A stretch of 64,000 nucleotides of DNA from Sphaerotilus montanus. Lineage in GTDB: Bacteria; Pseudomonadota; Gammaproteobacteria; Burkholderiales; Burkholderiaceae_C. Every line of letters starts with the position of its first letter. Positions within the stretch are counted from its first letter, which is position 1. The stretch lies in the NCBI RefSeq assembly GCF_013410775.1, contig NZ_JACCFH010000001.1, positions 3,472,001-3,536,000 of the forward strand. Reading direction: 5' to 3'. This document shows, one piece after another, positions 36,281 to 47,003 of this stretch. Position numbers and translations under genes: made by a program. The notes beneath the pieces are model-generated. The model had not been told where the DNA came from, did no database searches, and saw nothing but the letters and a program-made list of their open reading frames with translations.

Positions 36281-37288
36281 ATGAAAGCCATTGAAATCTC
36301 TCGCCCGGGTGCTCCGGACGTGCTGACGCTGGTCGATCGCGCGGATCCGGTACCCGGCGCTGGCGAGGTGCTGATCCGTGTCACCGCCAGCGGCATCAAC
36401 CGCCCGGACGTGCTGCAGCGGATGGGCGCCTATCCGCCGCCGCCGGGAGCGTCGGACCTGCCGGGGCTGGAAGTGGCCGGGGTCATCGTGTCGGGTGATG
36501 CCGAGGCGATGGCCGCCGCCGGTCTGTCGGTCGGGCAGCGTGTCTGCGCGCTGACGCCGGGTGGTGGCTACGCCGAGTTGTGCGTGACGCCGGCGGTGCA
36601 GTGCCTGCCGGTGCCGGACGGCCTGAGCGACATCGAGGCCGCCAGCCTGCCCGAGACCTGCTTCACCGTGTGGTCCAACGTCTTCATGCGTGCCGGACTG
36701 CAGGCGGGCGAAACCCTGCTCATCCAGGGCGGCACGAGCGGCATCGGTGTCACAGCCATCCAGATGGCCAAGGCGCTGGGCGCGGCGGTGATCGCCACGG
36801 CCGGCAGCGACGCCAAGTGCCAGGCGTGCCTGGACCTGGGGGCCGACCACGCCATCAATTACCGCACGGCCGACTTCGCCGAAGAGGTGCGCCGACTCAC
36901 TGCGGGGCGCGGTGTCGACGTCATCCTCGACATGGTGGCTGGCGACTACATCGCACGCGAAGTGGCAGCGCTCGCCGAGGACGGTCGGCTGGTCGTGATC
37001 GCCGTGCAGGGTGGCGTGAAGGCGCAGTTCGATGCTGGCCTGGTGCTGCGGCGTCGTCTGACCATCACGGGCTCGACCCTGCGGCCGCGTTCCGTGGACT
37101 TCAAGGGCGCAGTGGCCCGCGCCTTGCGCGAGCGTGTGTGGCCGTTGATCGCGGCAGGCCGGATCCGTCCGGTCCTGTACAGCGTGCTGCCCGCCGCATC
37201 GGCCGCACAGGCCCACGCGCTGATGGAGTCCAACCAGCATGTCGGCAAGATCGTGCTGCGCTGGACGCCTGAAGCGGCTGGTGCCTGA
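36281..37288 (+). CDS. NAD(P)H-quinone oxidoreductase, zinc-free MDR family (PIG3-like)
   Basis: A 335-residue medium-chain reductase. It begins MKAIEISRPG, shows the GINRPDVLQR(M)G segment and the cofactor motif in IQGGTSGIGVTAIQMAKALGA (GxSGIG type, about 149-156), and lacks the Cys/His set for catalytic zinc. Closest by pattern to the PIG3/quinone oxidoreductase subfamily, which reduces quinones with NADPH. A GGAGGAG ribosome site lies 8 bases before the ATG. It stands between pnp and tpiA on the same strand with gaps of 27 and 35 bases. Confidence 0.88.
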   Translation: MKAIEISRPGAPDVLTLVDRADPVPGAGEVLIRVTASGINRPDVLQRMGAYPPPPGASDLPGLEVAGVIVSGDAEAMAAAGLSVGQRVCALTPGGGYAELCVTPAVQCLPVPDGLSDIEAASLPETCFTVWSNVFMRAGLQAGETLLIQGGTSGIGVTAIQMAKALGAAVIATAGSDAKCQACLDLGADHAINYRTADFAEEVRRLTAGRGVDVILDMVAGDYIAREVAALAEDGRLVVIAVQGGVKAQFDAGLVLRRRLTITGSTLRPRSVDFKGAVARALRERVWPLIAAGRIRPVLYSVLPAASAAQAHALMESNQHVGKIVLRWTPEAAGA

Positions 37289-37323
37289 ACCTCATTTTTC
37301 AACTTGATCGAAGAGCATTCATC

Positions 37324-38070
37324 ATGACGACACGTCACAAGCTGGTGGTGGGCAACTGGAAGATGCACGGCAGCCACGCGGCGAACGCCGAACTGCTGCA
37401 GGGCATTCTGGCCGCTCGGCCCTTCGTGGCCGAGGTGGCGGTGTGCGTACCGTTTCCCTACCTGTCCGAAGTGGCGGTGACGCTGTCCAACAGCAGCGTG
37501 GCCTGGGGGTCGCAGGATTGTTCCGCCCATGTGCAGGGCGCCTATACCGGCGAAGTGTCGGCGACGATGCTGGCCGAGTTCGGCTGCCGCTACGCCATCG
37601 TCGGGCACTCGGAGCGCCGCGCCTTCCATGGGGAGTCGGACCAGCTCGTGGCGGACAAGGCCAAGGCGGCGCTGGCCAAGGGCATCACGCCCATCGTGTG
37701 TGTCGGCGAGACGCTGGAGCAGCGCGAGGCCGGCGAGACCGAGGCAGTCGTGAAGCGCCAGCTGTCGGCGGTCATCCACGCGCTCGGGCAGTGCATCGGT
37801 GAAGTGGTCGTGGCCTACGAACCGGTGTGGGCCATCGGCACGGGCCGGACCGCCTCCCCGGAGCAGGCGCAGGCCGTGCATGCCGTGCTGCGTGCCCAGC
37901 TGGCTGCGGCAACGCCGCGGGCCAGCGACATGAAGCTGCTGTACGGTGGCAGCGTCAAGCCTGACAACGCCGCGATTCTCTTTTCCCAGGCCGACATCGA
38001 TGGCGGCCTGATCGGCGGCGCGGCACTCAAGGCGGCGGATTTCGTCGCCGTGGCGCGCGCAGCGAGCTGA
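37324..38070 (+). CDS. tpiA: Triosephosphate isomerase
   Basis: A 248-residue TIM barrel enzyme that interconverts dihydroxyacetone phosphate and glyceraldehyde 3-phosphate. Conserved pieces: VVGNWKMHGS with the catalytic Lys, VGHSERR with the catalytic His, YEPVWAIGTGRTASPEQ with the catalytic Glu and flexible loop, and LYGGSVKPDNA at the phosphate site. Length matches the family. It is followed by secG 45 bases downstream, the usual betaproteobacterial order. Confidence 0.98.
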   Translation: MTTRHKLVVGNWKMHGSHAANAELLQGILAARPFVAEVAVCVPFPYLSEVAVTLSNSSVAWGSQDCSAHVQGAYTGEVSATMLAEFGCRYAIVGHSERRAFHGESDQLVADKAKAALAKGITPIVCVGETLEQREAGETEAVVKRQLSAVIHALGQCIGEVVVAYEPVWAIGTGRTASPEQAQAVHAVLRAQLAAATPRASDMKLLYGGSVKPDNAAILFSQADIDGGLIGGAALKAADFVAVARAAS

Positions 38071-38115
38071 CCGATTGCCGGTCGGTCCTGTCGAGTTCAT
38101 ACGGAGTTTCTTTCC

Positions 38116-38505
38116 ATGCAAGTGATGATGAATCTGGTGCTGCTGCTGCAGCTGGTGACGGCCATTGCCATGATCGGGCTGGTGCTGATGCAGCACGGCA
38201 AGGGCGCCGACATGGGGGCCGCCTTTGGTGGGGGATCCTCCGGCAGTCTGTTTGGCGCCACAGGCAGTGCCAACTTCCTGTCCCGTTCGACTGCGGTGGC
38301 TGCAACGTTGTTTTTTGTCTGCACTCTGGCGCTGGCCTACTTCGGCAACCTGCGCGGCGCTGGCGGCTCCGATGGCAGCATCCTGGACAGGGCCTCTGCG
38401 CCTGCGCCAGTGGCGGCCAGCGGCCCGGTTGCGGCCCAGATTCCGGGTCTGGTGGCTGCTCCTGCAGCCTCTGCTGCGGCCGCTTCGGCGCCCGCCTCGC
38501 GCTGA
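38116..38505 (+). CDS. secG: Preprotein translocase subunit SecG
   Basis: SecG supports the SecYE channel. The 129 residues have two membrane helices (about 4-24 and 55-75), with the family's IGLVLMQHGKGADMGAAFGGG loop seen here as VLMQHGKGADMG and GSSGSLFG. The C-terminal 40 residues are Ala/Pro-rich and of low complexity, common in betaproteobacteria. The ATG follows CGGAG. No terminator separates it from the tRNA-Leu gene. Confidence 0.95.
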   Translation: MQVMMNLVLLLQLVTAIAMIGLVLMQHGKGADMGAAFGGGSSGSLFGATGSANFLSRSTAVAATLFFVCTLALAYFGNLRGAGGSDGSILDRASAPAPVAASGPVAAQIPGLVAAPAASAAAASAPASR

Positions 38506-38531
38506 ATCGAGCGAAAAATCAGGCTGGGTAC

Positions 38532-38560
38532 TTGAGGCAAACCCTTGTTGGCATTAGAAT
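38532..38560 (+). promoter_or_regulatory. Candidate promoter for tRNA-Leu (and nuo)
   Basis: TTGAGG at 38532-38537 and TAGAAT at 38555-38560 are 17 bases apart, close to the sigma-70 consensus. A second TAGAAT lies at 38656-38661, about 13 bases before the tRNA 5' end, but without a matching -35. Confidence 0.5.
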
Positions 38561-38674
38561 TCAAGGCTGCGCTGCAAGGGATTACCTGCAGTTCAGCCAG
38601 CCAGACAAGGTTCTGGATTCGCTTGATTGCAGAGATGCAGCGGCGATGCTGGTTGTAGAATGATGGTTTCACGT

Positions 38675-38759
38675 GCCGACGTGGTGAAATTGGTAGACAC
38701 GCTATCTTGAGGGGGTAGTGGCGAAAGCTGTGCGAGTTCGAGTCTCGCCGTCGGCACCA
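38675..38759 (+). tRNA. tRNA-Leu (anticodon GAG)
   Basis: The 85-base sequence folds as a class II tRNA: acceptor stem GCCGACG/CGTCGGC, D arm TGGTGAAATTGGTAGAC, anticodon stem CTATC/GGTAG with loop TTGAGGG (anticodon GAG, reads CUC/CUU), a variable arm GTGGCGAAAGCTGT and T arm GCGAGTTCGAGTCTCGC. The 3' ACCA is encoded. The position between secG and nuoA is conserved in betaproteobacteria. Confidence 0.97.
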
Positions 38760-38840
38760 TACGAAATGACATGTGAATCAGATTCTCTTCGAGGGTTTGG
38801 TTCGGCGCCCTGGCAATACTTAGGCGCAGGGAACAGGTGG

Positions 38841-38899
38841 GCGCGCTAAGCACGCGGTTAAGCACTCAAGTGCTTTCCCGGGCGGCGCGCTTTATTTTT
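38841..38899 (+). terminator. GC hairpin with T-run just before nuoA (terminator or attenuator)
   Basis: GCGCGC at 38841-38846 can pair with GCGCGC at 38885-38890, enclosing a smaller AAGCACT/AGTGCTT hairpin (38860-38875), and is followed by TTTATTTTT. It ends 18 bases before the nuoA ATG. It may end tRNA transcription or attenuate entry into the nuo operon. Confidence 0.5.
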
Positions 38900-38917
38900 G
38901 CCGCATGAGAGGCTGAC

Positions 38918-39277
38918 ATGAATCTGGAACAATACCTCCCCGTCATTCTGTTCATTCTTGTCGGCGTCGGTGTCGGCGTTGCGCCCCAGTTGCTGGGTGC
39001 GCTGCTGGGTCCGCACCGTCCGGATCCTGCCAAGAACTCCCCCTACGAATGCGGTTTCGAGGCATTCGAGGATGCGCGCATGAAGTTCGATGTGCGCTAC
39101 TACCTGGTGGCGATTCTCTTCATTCTGTTCGATCTGGAAATTGCGTTCCTGTTTCCGTGGGCGGTGTCGCTGCGTGAAATCGGGGCGACAGGTTTCTGGG
39201 CGATGATGATCTTCCTGGGCATCCTGGTGGTCGGATTCGTGTACGAATGGAAAAAGGGCGCCCTCGATTGGGAATGA
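38918..39277 (+). CDS. nuoA: NADH-quinone oxidoreductase subunit A
   Basis: First gene of a complete 14-gene complex I operon. The 119-residue membrane subunit has three helices (about 6-30, 60-82, 88-108), the conserved [12 protein letters not shown] loop near 36-47 with the redox-sensitive Cys, and the [22 protein letters not shown] helix. It sits at the junction of the membrane and peripheral arms near the quinone site. AGAGG precedes the ATG. Confidence 0.98.
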   Translation: MNLEQYLPVILFILVGVGVGVAPQLLGALLGPHRPDPAKNSPYECGFEAFEDARMKFDVRYYLVAILFILFDLEIAFLFPWAVSLREIGATGFWAMMIFLGILVVGFVYEWKKGALDWE

Positions 39278-39313
39278 ATTCGATCCAGACCACGAGAGCC
39301 ACGGAAGCACACC

Positions 39314-39790
39314 ATGGGCATTGAAGGCGTACTCAAGGAAGGTTTCGTCACGACCAGTGTCGATACCCTGATCAACTGGTCGAAGACCGGTTCGCTCTGG
39401 CCGATGACCTTTGGTCTGGCCTGCTGCGCGGTCGAGATGATGCACGCGGGAGCGTCCCGCTACGACATCGACCGCTTCGGCATGCTGTTCCGGCCAAGTC
39501 CCCGGCAGTCCGATCTGATGATCGTTGCCGGCACGCTGTGCAACAAGATGGCGCCGGCCCTGCGCAAGGTCTATGACCAGATGGCCGAGCCGCGCTGGGT
39601 GCTCAGCATGGGCTCCTGTGCCAACGGCGGTGGCTATTACCACTACAGCTATTCGGTGGTGCGGGGTTGTGACCGTGTCGTGCCGGTGGACGTCTATGTG
39701 CCGGGCTGTCCGCCCACGGCCGAGGCGCTGCTGTACGGCATCCTGCAGTTGCAGGCCAAGATCCGGCGCGAAAACACCATCGCCCGCTGA
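39314..39790 (+). CDS. nuoB: NADH-quinone oxidoreductase subunit B
   Basis: The 158-residue subunit holds the terminal N2 4Fe-4S cluster that passes electrons to quinone. The cluster ligands are visible as the twin Cys in [12 protein letters not shown], the Cys in [11 protein letters not shown] and the Cys in [12 protein letters not shown]. It starts with ATG after GGAAG and lies 36 bases after nuoA. The length is typical for betaproteobacteria. Confidence 0.98.
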   Translation: MGIEGVLKEGFVTTSVDTLINWSKTGSLWPMTFGLACCAVEMMHAGASRYDIDRFGMLFRPSPRQSDLMIVAGTLCNKMAPALRKVYDQMAEPRWVLSMGSCANGGGYYHYSYSVVRGCDRVVPVDVYVPGCPPTAEALLYGILQLQAKIRRENTIAR

Positions 39791-39805
39791 GCAGGTGCAT
39801 CCGAC

Positions 39806-40405
39806 ATGACTCAGAAACTCGATACCCTGCAAGCTGCGCTGGAGCGTGTGCTGGCCGACCGCCTCGTGCGCCTGGTGCGTGCACGTGGGGAACTCACGAT
39901 CACGGTCAAGGCGACCGACTACCTGTCCGTTGCCAAGACTCTGCGCGATCATCCGGACCTCGGATTCGAGCAGTTGATCGACCTTTGCGGCGTCGATTAC
40001 AGCGGTTACCGCGATGGCGCACACGAGGGGCCTCGCTATGCTGTCGTGAGCCACCTGCTGTCCGTGCGCCTGAACTGGCGTCTGCGTCTCAAGGTGTTCG
40101 CGACCGATGACGACTTCCCGGTCGTGGCGGCACTCACGCCGCTGTGGTCCTCTGCCAACTGGTTCGAGCGCGAAGCGTTCGACATGTTCGGCATCGTGTT
40201 CGACGGTCACGACGACCTGCGCCGCATTCTGACGGACTACGGTTTCATCGGGCATCCGATGCGCAAGGATTTTCCGGTCACGGGGCACGTCGAGATGCGC
40301 TATGACCCGGAGCAGAAGCGTGTCATCTACCAGCCGGTCACGATCGAGCCGCGCGAGATCACGCCGCGCATCATCCGCGAAGACAACTACGGCGGCCTGC
40401 ACTGA
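39806..40405 (+). CDS. nuoC: NADH-quinone oxidoreductase subunit C
   Basis: A 199-residue peripheral-arm subunit (30 kDa type). The signature [32 protein letters not shown] is recognisable around residues 125-160. nuoC and nuoD are separate genes here, unlike the fused nuoCD of E. coli. It carries no redox centre and supports the quinone site with NuoD. Confidence 0.97.
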   Translation: MTQKLDTLQAALERVLADRLVRLVRARGELTITVKATDYLSVAKTLRDHPDLGFEQLIDLCGVDYSGYRDGAHEGPRYAVVSHLLSVRLNWRLRLKVFATDDDFPVVAALTPLWSSANWFEREAFDMFGIVFDGHDDLRRILTDYGFIGHPMRKDFPVTGHVEMRYDPEQKRVIYQPVTIEPREITPRIIREDNYGGLH

Positions 40406-40436
40406 GCTGGCGCAGCGCCCAACCTGAGGTTGATCC

Positions 40437-41690
40437 ATGGCTGAAATCAAGAACTACACCCTGAACTTCGGTCCGCAGCACCCGGCCGCGCACGGCGTGC
40501 TGCGCCTGGTGCTGGAGCTGGACGGCGAAGTCATCCAGCGCGCCGACCCGCACATCGGCCTGCTGCACCGCGCCACCGAGAAGCTGGCCGAGAGCAAGAC
40601 CTTCATCCAGTCGCTGCCCTACATGGACCGCCTCGACTACGTGTCGATGATGGCCAACGAGCATGCCTACTGCCTCGCGATCGAGAAGCTGCTGGGTGTC
40701 GATGTGCCGATCCGCGCACAGTACATCCGTGTGCTGTTCAGCGAGATCACCCGCCTGCTGAACCACCTGCTGTGGCTGGGTTGCCACGGCATGGACTGCG
40801 GCGCGATGAACATGCTGATCTACTGCTTCCGCGAGCGGGAAGACCTGTTCGACATGTACGAAGCGGTGTCGGGTGCGCGCATGCACGCGGCGTACTTCCG
40901 TCCGGGTGGCGTCTACCGCGACCTGCCGGACACGATGCCGCAGTACAAGCACAGCAAGATCCGCAACGCCAAGGCGATGGCGCGTCTGAACGAGAACCGC
41001 CAGGGCTCGCTGCTGGACTTCATCGATGACTTCGCGACCCGCTTCCCGACGCTGATCGACGAGTACGAAACCCTGCTCACCGACAACCGCATCTGGAAGC
41101 AGCGCACGGTCGGCATCGGTGTCGTGTCGCCGGAGCGGGCGCTGAATCTCGGTTTCACGGGCGCGATGCTGCGGGGTTCGGGCATTGCCTGGGACCTGCG
41201 CAAGAACCAGCCGTATGAAGTCTACGACCGCATGGATTTCGACATCCCGGTCGGCGTCAACGGCGACACCTACGACCGCTATCTGGTGCGTGTCGAGGAA
41301 ATGCGCCAGTCCAACCGCATCATCAAGCAGTGCGTCGACTGGCTGCGCAAGAACCCCGGTCCGGTCATCACCGACAACCACAAGGTGGCACCGCCGTCGC
41401 GCGTCGAGATGAAGACCTCGATGGAAGAGCTGATCCACCACTTCAAGCTCTTCACCGAAGGTTTCCACGTGCCCGAAGGCGAGGCCTACGCCGCTGTCGA
41501 GCATCCGAAGGGCGAATTCGGCATTTACCTGATCAGCGACGGTGCCAACAAGCCCTACCGCATGAAGATCCGCCCGCCCGGCTATGTGCATCTGGCCGCG
41601 CTCGACGAGATGTCGCGCGGCCACATGATCGCGGACGCCGTGGCCATCATCGGCACGATGGACGTCGTGTTCGGCGAGATCGACCGCTGA
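40437..41690 (+). CDS. nuoD: NADH-quinone oxidoreductase subunit D
   Basis: A 417-residue peripheral subunit (49 kDa type) that forms the quinone cavity with NuoB. Motifs: [14 protein letters not shown] with the conserved His, [24 protein letters not shown] with the quinone-contacting Tyr, and [14 protein letters not shown] near the C-terminus. TGAGG precedes the ATG. The size matches the family. Confidence 0.98.
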   Translation: MAEIKNYTLNFGPQHPAAHGVLRLVLELDGEVIQRADPHIGLLHRATEKLAESKTFIQSLPYMDRLDYVSMMANEHAYCLAIEKLLGVDVPIRAQYIRVLFSEITRLLNHLLWLGCHGMDCGAMNMLIYCFREREDLFDMYEAVSGARMHAAYFRPGGVYRDLPDTMPQYKHSKIRNAKAMARLNENRQGSLLDFIDDFATRFPTLIDEYETLLTDNRIWKQRTVGIGVVSPERALNLGFTGAMLRGSGIAWDLRKNQPYEVYDRMDFDIPVGVNGDTYDRYLVRVEEMRQSNRIIKQCVDWLRKNPGPVITDNHKVAPPSRVEMKTSMEELIHHFKLFTEGFHVPEGEAYAAVEHPKGEFGIYLISDGANKPYRMKIRPPGYVHLAALDEMSRGHMIADAVAIIGTMDVVFGEIDR

Positions 41691-41722
41691 TTGACTGATG
41701 CTCTCCGGAAGCGACCACCTCC

Positions 41723-42220
41723 ATGTTCAGTGAAGCCACCCTGGCGCGCTTTGCGCGCGAAGTTGCCAAGTACCCCGCCGACCAGAAGCAGTCGGCGGTG
41801 ATGGCCTGCCTGTCGATTGCCCAGCAGGAACTGGGCTGGGTTTCGGCCGAGGCAGAGAAGGCCATCGCCGATGTCCTCGGCATGGCGCCGGTCGCGGTGC
41901 GCGAGGTCACGACCTTCTACAACATGTACAACCAGCGTCCGGTGGGTCAGTTCAAGCTGAACGTCTGCACCAACCTGCCGTGCCAGCTGCGCAACGGTCA
42001 GCAGGCGATGGACTACCTGTGCGAGAAGCTCGGCGTCGAAGACGGTGGCACCACCGCTGACGGTCTGTTCACCGTGCAGAAGTGCGAGTGCCTGGGCGCT
42101 TGCGCCGACGCGCCGGTGATGCTGGTCAACGACCGCCAGATGATCAGCTACATGAGCAACGACCGGCTGGATGACCTGGTCGCCACGCTCAAGGCGCAGT
42201 CCAGGGCCAAGGCCAACTGA
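41723..42220 (+). CDS. nuoE: NADH-quinone oxidoreductase subunit E
   Basis: A 165-residue subunit (24 kDa type) with a thioredoxin-like 2Fe-2S domain. The N1a ligands are the Cys pair in CTNLPC and the later Cys pair in [11 protein letters not shown]. The N-terminal helical part (about 1-70) packs on NuoF. It lies between nuoD and nuoF with gaps of 32 and 20 bases. Confidence 0.97.
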   Translation: MFSEATLARFAREVAKYPADQKQSAVMACLSIAQQELGWVSAEAEKAIADVLGMAPVAVREVTTFYNMYNQRPVGQFKLNVCTNLPCQLRNGQQAMDYLCEKLGVEDGGTTADGLFTVQKCECLGACADAPVMLVNDRQMISYMSNDRLDDLVATLKAQSRAKAN

Positions 42221-42240
42221 CCCCAGGGGCGGACAAGCAC

Positions 42241-43593
42241 ATGACTCTTGATCTCTCCAAATTCCAGGCGACCGGTTTCGAGACCTGTTTCCATGACCGG
42301 CACATCAATCCGCAGATCTATGCGGGTCTGAACGGCAGCAACTGGCACCTCCAGGACTACGAAGCGCGTGGTGGTTACCAGGCGCTGCGCAAGATCCTGT
42401 CGCAGGCCGAGGGCGAGGGCATGACCCCCGACCAAGTGATCGCGGACGTGAAGGCTTCGGGTCTGCGTGGCCGTGGCGGTGCGGGCTTCCCGACCGGCCT
42501 GAAGTGGAGCTTCATGCCGCGCGCGCTGCCGGTGCAGAAGTACCTCGTCTGCAATTCCGACGAAGGCGAGCCGGGGACGTGCAAGGACCGCGAGATCCTG
42601 CGCTTCAACCCGCACATCGTCATCGAGGGCATGATCATCGCCGCCTACGCGATGGGCATCTCGGTCGGCTACAACTACATCCACGGTGAAATCTTCGAGG
42701 CCTACGAGCGCTTCGAAGAGGCTCTGGAAGAAGCCCGTGCCGCTGGCTACCTGGGTGCCAACATCCTCGGCAGCAAGCACAGCTTCCAGCTCCACGCCTT
42801 CCACGGCTTTGGCGCCTATATCTGCGGTGAAGAGACCGCCCTGCTGGAGTCGCTCGAAGGCAAGAAGGGCCAGCCCCGCTTCAAGCCGCCGTTCCCCGCG
42901 AGCTTCGGTCTTTATGGTCGTCCGACGACGATCAACAACACCGAGACCTTCGCGGCCGTGCCCTGGATCATCCGCAACGGTGGTCCGGCGTATCTGGAAT
43001 GTGGCAAGCCGAACAACGGCGGCACCAAGATCTTCTCGATGGTCGGCGACGTGGAGCGTCCCGGCAACTACGAGATCCCGATGGGCACGCCGTTCTCGAA
43101 GCTGCTGGAGCTCGCGGGTGGCGTCAAGGGTGGCAAGAAGCTCAAGGCGGTGATCCCGGGTGGATCGTCGTCGCCGGTGCTGCCCGCGGACGTGATGATG
43201 GCCTGCACGATGGACTATGACTCCATCAGCAAGGCGGGCTCGATGCTCGGCTCGGGCGCCGTCATCGTGATGGACGAGACCCGCTGCATGGTCAAGAGCC
43301 TGCAGCGCCTGTCCTACTTCTACGCCCACGAGTCCTGCGGCCAATGCACGCCGTGCCGCGAAGGCACTGGCTGGCTGTCCAAGATGGTCGACCGCATCGA
43401 GACCGGCCACGGTCGCCCGGACGATCTGGCGCTGCTCGACAACGTGGCCGAGAACATCATGGGCCGCACCATCTGTGCGCTGGGGGACGCGGCAGCGATG
43501 CCGGTGCGCGGCATGCTCAAGCATTTCCGCCACGAATTTGTCCACCACATCGAACACAAGACCTGCATGGCCGGGACGAACCAACATGGTTGA
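42241..43593 (+). CDS. nuoF: NADH-quinone oxidoreductase subunit F
   Basis: A 450-residue subunit (51 kDa type) that binds NADH and FMN. It has [20 protein letters not shown] (NADH/FMN loop), [16 protein letters not shown] (FMN), [17 protein letters not shown] and the N3 4Fe-4S ligands in [16 protein letters not shown] plus a later Cys. Its last 8 bases overlap nuoG, which implies coupled translation. The length fits the family. Confidence 0.98.
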   Translation: MTLDLSKFQATGFETCFHDRHINPQIYAGLNGSNWHLQDYEARGGYQALRKILSQAEGEGMTPDQVIADVKASGLRGRGGAGFPTGLKWSFMPRALPVQKYLVCNSDEGEPGTCKDREILRFNPHIVIEGMIIAAYAMGISVGYNYIHGEIFEAYERFEEALEEARAAGYLGANILGSKHSFQLHAFHGFGAYICGEETALLESLEGKKGQPRFKPPFPASFGLYGRPTTINNTETFAAVPWIIRNGGPAYLECGKPNNGGTKIFSMVGDVERPGNYEIPMGTPFSKLLELAGGVKGGKKLKAVIPGGSSSPVLPADVMMACTMDYDSISKAGSMLGSGAVIVMDETRCMVKSLQRLSYFYAHESCGQCTPCREGTGWLSKMVDRIETGHGRPDDLALLDNVAENIMGRTICALGDAAAMPVRGMLKHFRHEFVHHIEHKTCMAGTNQHG

Positions 43594-45901
43594 AATCGAA
43601 CTCGACGGCAAGAAGGTGTCCGTGCTTGAGGGCAGCATGGTGATGCATGCTGCCGAAGCGGCGGGCACCTACATCCCGCACTTCTGCTACCACAAGAAGC
43701 TCTCGATCGCCGCGAACTGTCGCATGTGCCTCGTGGACGTCGAGAAGGCGCCCAAGCCCATGCCTGCCTGCGCCACGCCGGTGACGCAGGGCATGATCGT
43801 GCGTACCAAGAGCGACAAGGCGCTGAAGGCCCAGCAGTCGGTGATGGAGTTTCTCCTCATCAACCACCCGTTGGACTGCCCCATCTGTGACCAGGGCGGC
43901 GAGTGCCAGCTGCAGGATCTGGCCGTGGGCTACGGCAAGTCGGCCTCGCGCTACGAAGAAGAAAAGCGCGTCGTCTTCCACAAGGAGGTCGGTCCGCTGA
44001 TTTCCATGCAGGAGATGAGCCGCTGTATCCACTGCACGCGCTGTGTCCGTTTCGGCCAGGAAATCGCCGGCCAGATGGAACTCGGCATGCTGCAGCGTGG
44101 CGAGCACTCCGAGATCACGACCTTTGTCGGCCAGACGATCGATTCCGAGCTGTCGGGCAACATGATCGACATCTGCCCGGTCGGCGCGCTCACCAGCAAG
44201 CCATTCCGCTACAGCGCCCGCACCTGGGAACTGTCGCGCCGCAAGAGCGTCAGCCCGCACGACTCGACGGGTGCCAACCTGATCGTGCAGGTCAAGAACC
44301 ACAAGGTGCTGCGCGCGGTGCCGCTGGAAAACGACGCCGTCAACGAGTGCTGGATCGCCGACCGCGACCGCTTCAGCTACGAGGCGCTCAACAGCGATGC
44401 CCGCCTGACGCAGCCGATGCTCAAGCAGGGCGGCCAGTGGAAGCCGGTGGACTGGACCACGGCGCTCGAATACGTCGCCAATGGCCTGAAGCAGATCAAG
44501 ACGCAGCACGGCGCGGCTTCGATCGGTGCGCTGGCCTCGGCCATGAGCACCAGCGAAGAGCTGTTCCTGCTGGGCGAGTTCATGCGCGGTCTGGGCAGCC
44601 AGAACATCGACCACCGCCTGCGCCACGCCGATTTCCGTACCGAAGCCGGTGCCGTGCGTTGGCTGGGGCTGCCGATTGCCGAGCTGTCCACGCTGGACCG
44701 CGCGCTGGTGATCGGCTCCTTCCTGCGCAAGGACCACCCGCTGTTCGCGCAGCGTCTGCGCCAGGCGACCCGCCGCGGTGCGCGTGTCATGCGCATCGGC
44801 GCACAGTCGGACAACTGGGCCATGAACGTCGCCGGCGAGATCGTCGCGGCGCCGTCGGACTGGCTGTCGGTGCTGATCGAGGTGGCCGCGGCTGTCGCGA
44901 CCGCCAAGGGCGTGACCGCGCCGCTGTCGGTGACGCCTGGCGAGCAGGCGCAAGCCATCGCCAACGCGCTGCTGTCGGGTGAACGCAAGGCCGTGCTGCT
45001 GGGCAACGCTGCCGCGGCACACCCGCAAGCGGCCGAACTGCTGGCCATCGCCAACTGGATTGCCGAGCAAGCCGGTGCCCGCTGCGGCTACCTGGGGGAC
45101 TCCGGCAACGGTGTCGGCGCTCAGCTGGTCGGTGCGCAGCCGGGGCAGGGCGGTCTGGACGCCGGGCAGATGCTGGCCAAGCCGCTCAAGGCTTACCTGC
45201 TGTTCAACACCGAGCCGGTGCTGGACGCTGCCAACGCAGCGCAAGCCGCCAAGTCGCTGCAAGCGGCCGAGATGGTCATCGCTTTCAGCCCGTTCCAGGC
45301 GAATGCCGAGTTCGCCGACGTGATGCTGCCGATCGCGCCGTTCACCGAAACCGGTGGCAGCTTCGTCAACGCCGATGGCCGCGTGCAGAGCTTCCACGGT
45401 GTGGTGCGTCCGCTGGGCGACACCCGTCCGGGCTGGAAGGTGCTGCGTGTGCTGGGCAACCTGCTGGGCCTGAACGGCTTCGCGCAGGAGTCGGTCGAGG
45501 ACGTGCGTGCGGCTGCCGGGCTGAACGATGCCGGCAAGATTGCTGCCCGCCTGTCCAACGCGAGCAGCGCCACGCCGCAGATCATGGCCGCCCCGGCCGG
45601 GCTGCAACGCATTGCCAACGTGCCGGTCTATGCCACGGATTCCATCGTCCGTCGTGCTCCGTCGCTGCAGGAAACCGCAGACGCCAACGCGCCGCTGGTG
45701 GCCCTGAACGCCGCGCTCTGGGCGCATCTGGGGCTGCAAGAAGGCGCCAAGGTGCGTGTCAAGCAAGGTGACGGCAGTGTCGTGCTGCCCGCCTCGCTGG
45801 ATGCCACGCTGGCTGCCAACACCGCACGGGTGAGCGCCGGTCATCCCTCCACCGCCGTTCTGGGGGCCGTGTTCGGCACCCTGAGCATCGAACGCGCCTG
45901 A
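43586..45901 (+). CDS. nuoG: NADH-quinone oxidoreductase subunit G
   Basis: A 771-residue subunit (75 kDa type) holding several Fe-S clusters. The N-terminal ferredoxin-like part has [15 protein letters not shown] and CATPV for N1b, then H..C..CGGEC ([10 protein letters not shown]) for N5, and [10 protein letters not shown] with CPVGAL for N4. The rest is a degenerate molybdopterin-oxidoreductase fold. Its ATG lies inside the end of nuoF. C-terminal sequence is Ala-rich and less conserved, as is usual. Confidence 0.97.
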   Translation: MVEIELDGKKVSVLEGSMVMHAAEAAGTYIPHFCYHKKLSIAANCRMCLVDVEKAPKPMPACATPVTQGMIVRTKSDKALKAQQSVMEFLLINHPLDCPICDQGGECQLQDLAVGYGKSASRYEEEKRVVFHKEVGPLISMQEMSRCIHCTRCVRFGQEIAGQMELGMLQRGEHSEITTFVGQTIDSELSGNMIDICPVGALTSKPFRYSARTWELSRRKSVSPHDSTGANLIVQVKNHKVLRAVPLENDAVNECWIADRDRFSYEALNSDARLTQPMLKQGGQWKPVDWTTALEYVANGLKQIKTQHGAASIGALASAMSTSEELFLLGEFMRGLGSQNIDHRLRHADFRTEAGAVRWLGLPIAELSTLDRALVIGSFLRKDHPLFAQRLRQATRRGARVMRIGAQSDNWAMNVAGEIVAAPSDWLSVLIEVAAAVATAKGVTAPLSVTPGEQAQAIANALLSGERKAVLLGNAAAAHPQAAELLAIANWIAEQAGARCGYLGDSGNGVGAQLVGAQPGQGGLDAGQMLAKPLKAYLLFNTEPVLDAANAAQAAKSLQAAEMVIAFSPFQANAEFADVMLPIAPFTETGGSFVNADGRVQSFHGVVRPLGDTRPGWKVLRVLGNLLGLNGFAQESVEDVRAAAGLNDAGKIAARLSNASSATPQIMAAPAGLQRIANVPVYATDSIVRRAPSLQETADANAPLVALNAALWAHLGLQEGAKVRVKQGDGSVVLPASLDATLAANTARVSAGHPSTAVLGAVFGTLSIERA

Positions 45902-45917
45902 GCCGCAGAAGGACCTG

Positions 45918-46979
45918 ATGATGCTGGACACCCTGCAAACCGTCGGCGCTTCCACGCTGGGCTCCGCCTGGACCGTGGTCTGGACGCTGCTCAAGATCGT
46001 GGCCGTGCTGCTGCCGCTGCTCGGCTGCGTGGCCTATCTGACGCTCTGGGAGCGCAAGGCCATCGGCTGGACCCAGATCCGTCCCGGCCCGAACCGGGTC
46101 GGTCCGTGGGGTCTGCTGACTCCGATCGCCGACGCCGTCAAGCTGATCTTCAAGGAGATCATTGCCCCGACCGCCGCCAACAAGGGCCTGTTCTTCCTGG
46201 GCCCGATCATGACCATCATGCCGGCGCTGGCTGCCTGGGCGGTCGTGCCGTTCGGTCCGGAAGTGGCGCTGGCCAACGTCAACGCCGGCCTGCTGTTCCT
46301 GATGGCGATCACCTCGATGGAAGTCTATGGCGTGATCATCGCCGGCTGGGCTTCGAACTCGAAGTACGCCTTCCTGGGTGCGATGCGTGCCTCGGCCCAG
46401 ATGGTCAGCTACGAAATCGCGATGGGCTTCTGTTTTGTCGTCGTGCTGATGGTCGCTGGCAGTCTGAACATGACGGACATCGTCATGAGCCAGACCAAGG
46501 GCTATTTTGCCGACATGGGTGTTCCCCTGCTGTCGTGGAACTGGCTGCCGCTGTTCCCCGTGTTCATCGTGTATTTCATCTCCGGTCTGGCCGAGACGAA
46601 CCGCCACCCCTTCGATGTGGTCGAAGGTGAAGCCGAAATCGTGGCCGGTCACATGATCGAGTATTCGGGCATGTCGTTCGCCATGTTCTTCCTGGCCGAA
46701 TACGCCAACATGATCCTGGTGTCGATGATGGCCGTGCTGATGTTCCTCGGTGGCTGGTCGACTCCGTTCACCGCACTGGGGTTCATCCCGGGCTGGATCT
46801 GGCTGGGCCTGAAGACCTTCTGTGTCGCGACGATGTTCCTGTGGGTGCGCGCCACCTTCCCGCGCTACCGCTATGACCAGATCATGCGCCTGGGCTGGAA
46901 GATCTTCATCCCGATCACGCTGGTGTGGCTGGTGGTGGTGGGTCTGTGGATCCAGTCGCCCTGGAACATCTGGAAATAA
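45918..46979 (+). CDS. nuoH: NADH-quinone oxidoreductase subunit H
   Basis: A 353-residue membrane subunit with about eight helices that connects the quinone cavity to the proton-pumping arm. Conserved: [21 protein letters not shown], the [27 protein letters not shown] loop (seen here as [14 protein letters not shown]), and the C-terminal [16 protein letters not shown]. Two ATG codons in tandem (45918 and 45921) follow AAGGA. Confidence 0.98.
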   Translation: MMLDTLQTVGASTLGSAWTVVWTLLKIVAVLLPLLGCVAYLTLWERKAIGWTQIRPGPNRVGPWGLLTPIADAVKLIFKEIIAPTAANKGLFFLGPIMTIMPALAAWAVVPFGPEVALANVNAGLLFLMAITSMEVYGVIIAGWASNSKYAFLGAMRASAQMVSYEIAMGFCFVVVLMVAGSLNMTDIVMSQTKGYFADMGVPLLSWNWLPLFPVFIVYFISGLAETNRHPFDVVEGEAEIVAGHMIEYSGMSFAMFFLAEYANMILVSMMAVLMFLGGWSTPFTALGFIPGWIWLGLKTFCVATMFLWVRATFPRYRYDQIMRLGWKIFIPITLVWLVVVGLWIQSPWNIWK

Positions 46980-47003
46980 TCCGAGCGAGCGAGGAAAACA
47001 ACC

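Noticed and set aside
38858-40450. A 530-codon minus-strand frame opposite nuoA-C
   Set aside because: The plus-strand genes carry conserved cluster ligands; the opposite product has no recognisable domain.
43517-45994. An 825-codon open frame on the minus strand opposite nuoG
   Set aside because: nuoG on the plus strand has all Fe-S motifs. The opposite frame has a low-complexity, Arg/Gln/His-rich product with no motifs, as expected from G+C-rich codon use.
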